Assembly: GCA_030374805.1 (NCBI GenBank)
Contig: JARGSG010000113.1
Span: forward strand, 62,001-126,000
DNA from: Gracilaria gracilis
Lineage: Eukaryota > Rhodophyta > Florideophyceae > Gracilariales > Gracilariaceae
Length of the DNA: 64,000 bases
Direction of reading: 5' to 3'
Below, one piece after another: positions 62,944 to 64,000 of this stretch. Position numbers and translations under genes: made by a program. A model generated the notes under the pieces. The model was not told the origin of the DNA. It searched no databases and saw nothing but the letters and a program-made list of their open reading frames with translations. The first letter of the stretch is position 1; every line of letters begins with the position of its first letter.

Positions 62944-64000
62944 ACCTTAGAGGTAATGCAGTCCCCCAAGGAAGGGGGAAAAGCACATTGTAATGAGGAG
63001 TACCAAAGTCGGTTCGGACGCTCACCGGGAAGGTACAACCAGAAGGAAGCATTCCATGAGGGTACGTCCAAGGAGCGGTAGCGCTAAAGACGGACGCACC
63101 GTTGTACGCGCGCCGTTGCACACGCGCCATGCACGTGCGCGGCACGCGCGCGAACCCGCACGGTGGAAACATTCAAAAAATTGTATCTTTTTATTTGACG
63201 AGGCATACGCGCGCTTCTCGTGGCGCGCCGTGCGGAGTAACCGATTCGGTTTACACTATTGTGTGTAGGGAGCGAGCAACGGCATGGTCAAAAAATCTAA
63301 GTATTTTGACCGTGCCGCGCTCCCGAATCGGCCATTCCCAGCCTCTGAAACCCCTTGGTTCTCGAGATACAGACCAAAAGGGTTTTCTGCGTTTTCACTA
63401 CCATATGGAGGGGTAATTTTCCGGTCAAATATTTTGATTCGCCTTGCAAGTAACCTCCAGGGTGAAACACCGCACGTGCGCCCATGCATGGTGAGAGGCC
63501 ATGCAGACCAATCCAGGTACATTGCTGGCCACCGCGCGCAAGCACGTGGCACGTCACCTCACCTCACGGGGAGGCCAAACCGCTCGCTGCCCCGCGCGGA
63601 GGCGAGGCGTGGTACCATCATGGTGAATCCATACTACGAGCACGCAAATGTGGCTCCAGATGGAACCAATTTACCTACAAGGAACTACCCTTCACCCACC
63701 GTGGTACGCTGGTCTAAGGAAGGGGGAGGGGAGTTATTTTCGCGTTTCCGCCTCGCAATGCCCCTCGATGGAAATTGGAACCTAACATGGAAACACATAA
63801 CTTTTAACTTTACTGAAAGAGCAATACCAACAGGGATGCAGAAGTGGTTACGACAATCAACCTGATGGGTGAGTGGCAAAGTGAGGCCCCGAGGAGCCTC
63901 CAGCTGAGGATCCCCGACCCGGAGTGGTGTTCTGATGGGCTCCCGGCCAAGGCTGGAAGAGGTGAGCCTGGCCTGGAGCCGGGCTAGGCGCGCTACCATG
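62944..64000 (+). other. 3' non-coding region of element D (start)
   Basis: It aligns in patches with the 3' region of B (reverse complement of 28850 downward), best from 63225 to 63550. It diverges far more than pol does, which is unusual given the near-identical coding parts. ACC-N5-GGT sites occur at about 62943, 63238, 63373, 63451, 63617 and 63861. A frame at 63284-63865 begins like one in B (MVKKSKYFDRAALPNRPFP against MVKKSEYFGRAALPNRPFS), then diverges. Confidence 0.6.

Larger units (their letters stand above)
55849..64000 (+). mobile_element. Gypsy chromovirus D, looks whole, 3' end outside the window
   Basis: Element D starts with a 508-bp LTR (55849-56356), followed by the primer-binding site, gag (56504-58666), pol with chromodomain (58687-62943) and a long 3' non-coding region that runs off the window. 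Compared with B, its 3' LTR should lie around 65 kb. It inserted into Copia C; the five bases before it are GCAGA. The LTR differs from B's by about 1 percent by eye, and coding regions are nearly identical. It looks whole, or nearly so, over the visible part, and is probably very young. Confidence 0.92.

Overview
The window is eukaryotic nuclear DNA dominated by transposable elements, with a few dispersed, mostly single-exon genes. Chromodomain Ty3/Gypsy elements, GalEa-like Ty1/Copia elements, sparse short introns and a chlorophyllase-like secreted hydrolase would fit a red seaweed such as Chondrus. That assignment is inference; no rRNA, tRNA or organelle marker is present to fix it.

Layout. 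1-3034: 3' half of an old Gypsy element (E) with its LTR. 3445-4140: Tc1/mariner remnant. 4606-4910: a structured repeat (R1), seen again at 13383 and in part at 37012. 4960-8010: decayed hAT transposon. 8399-9781: broken gene of unknown family. 9825-13018: old Copia remnant (F). 13991-36728: a three-layer nest. A pogo-like transposase gene is split by Gypsy element A (15277-36183), and A's 3' LTR is split in turn by Gypsy element B (26191-35954, minus strand). 38661-51000: the gene-bearing part, with a two-exon membrane protein gene, a hypothetical gene with a TATA box, two LINE 3' ends facing each other, a secreted beta-propeller protein, a small membrane protein, a probably lipidated Gly/Cys-rich protein and a two-exon chlorophyllase-like hydrolase. 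51700-55848: Copia element C, cut by Gypsy element D (55849 to beyond the window end), a close relative of B that looks whole where visible.

The most striking signal is not a gene. Elements B and D are packed from LTR to LTR, in coding and non-coding DNA alike, with the spaced dyad ACC-N5-GGT. I counted about 70 exact copies by eye in B, where two or three are expected by chance. Where the non-coding 3' regions of B and D have drifted apart, the ACC and GGT arms tend to stay while the bases between them change. Element A, from a different Gypsy family, is also full of 11-16 bp dyads, but with varied sequences. The host genes and other transposons I read closely do not show this. It looks like a dense array of binding or recognition sites specific to these elements, and I know of no description of it.
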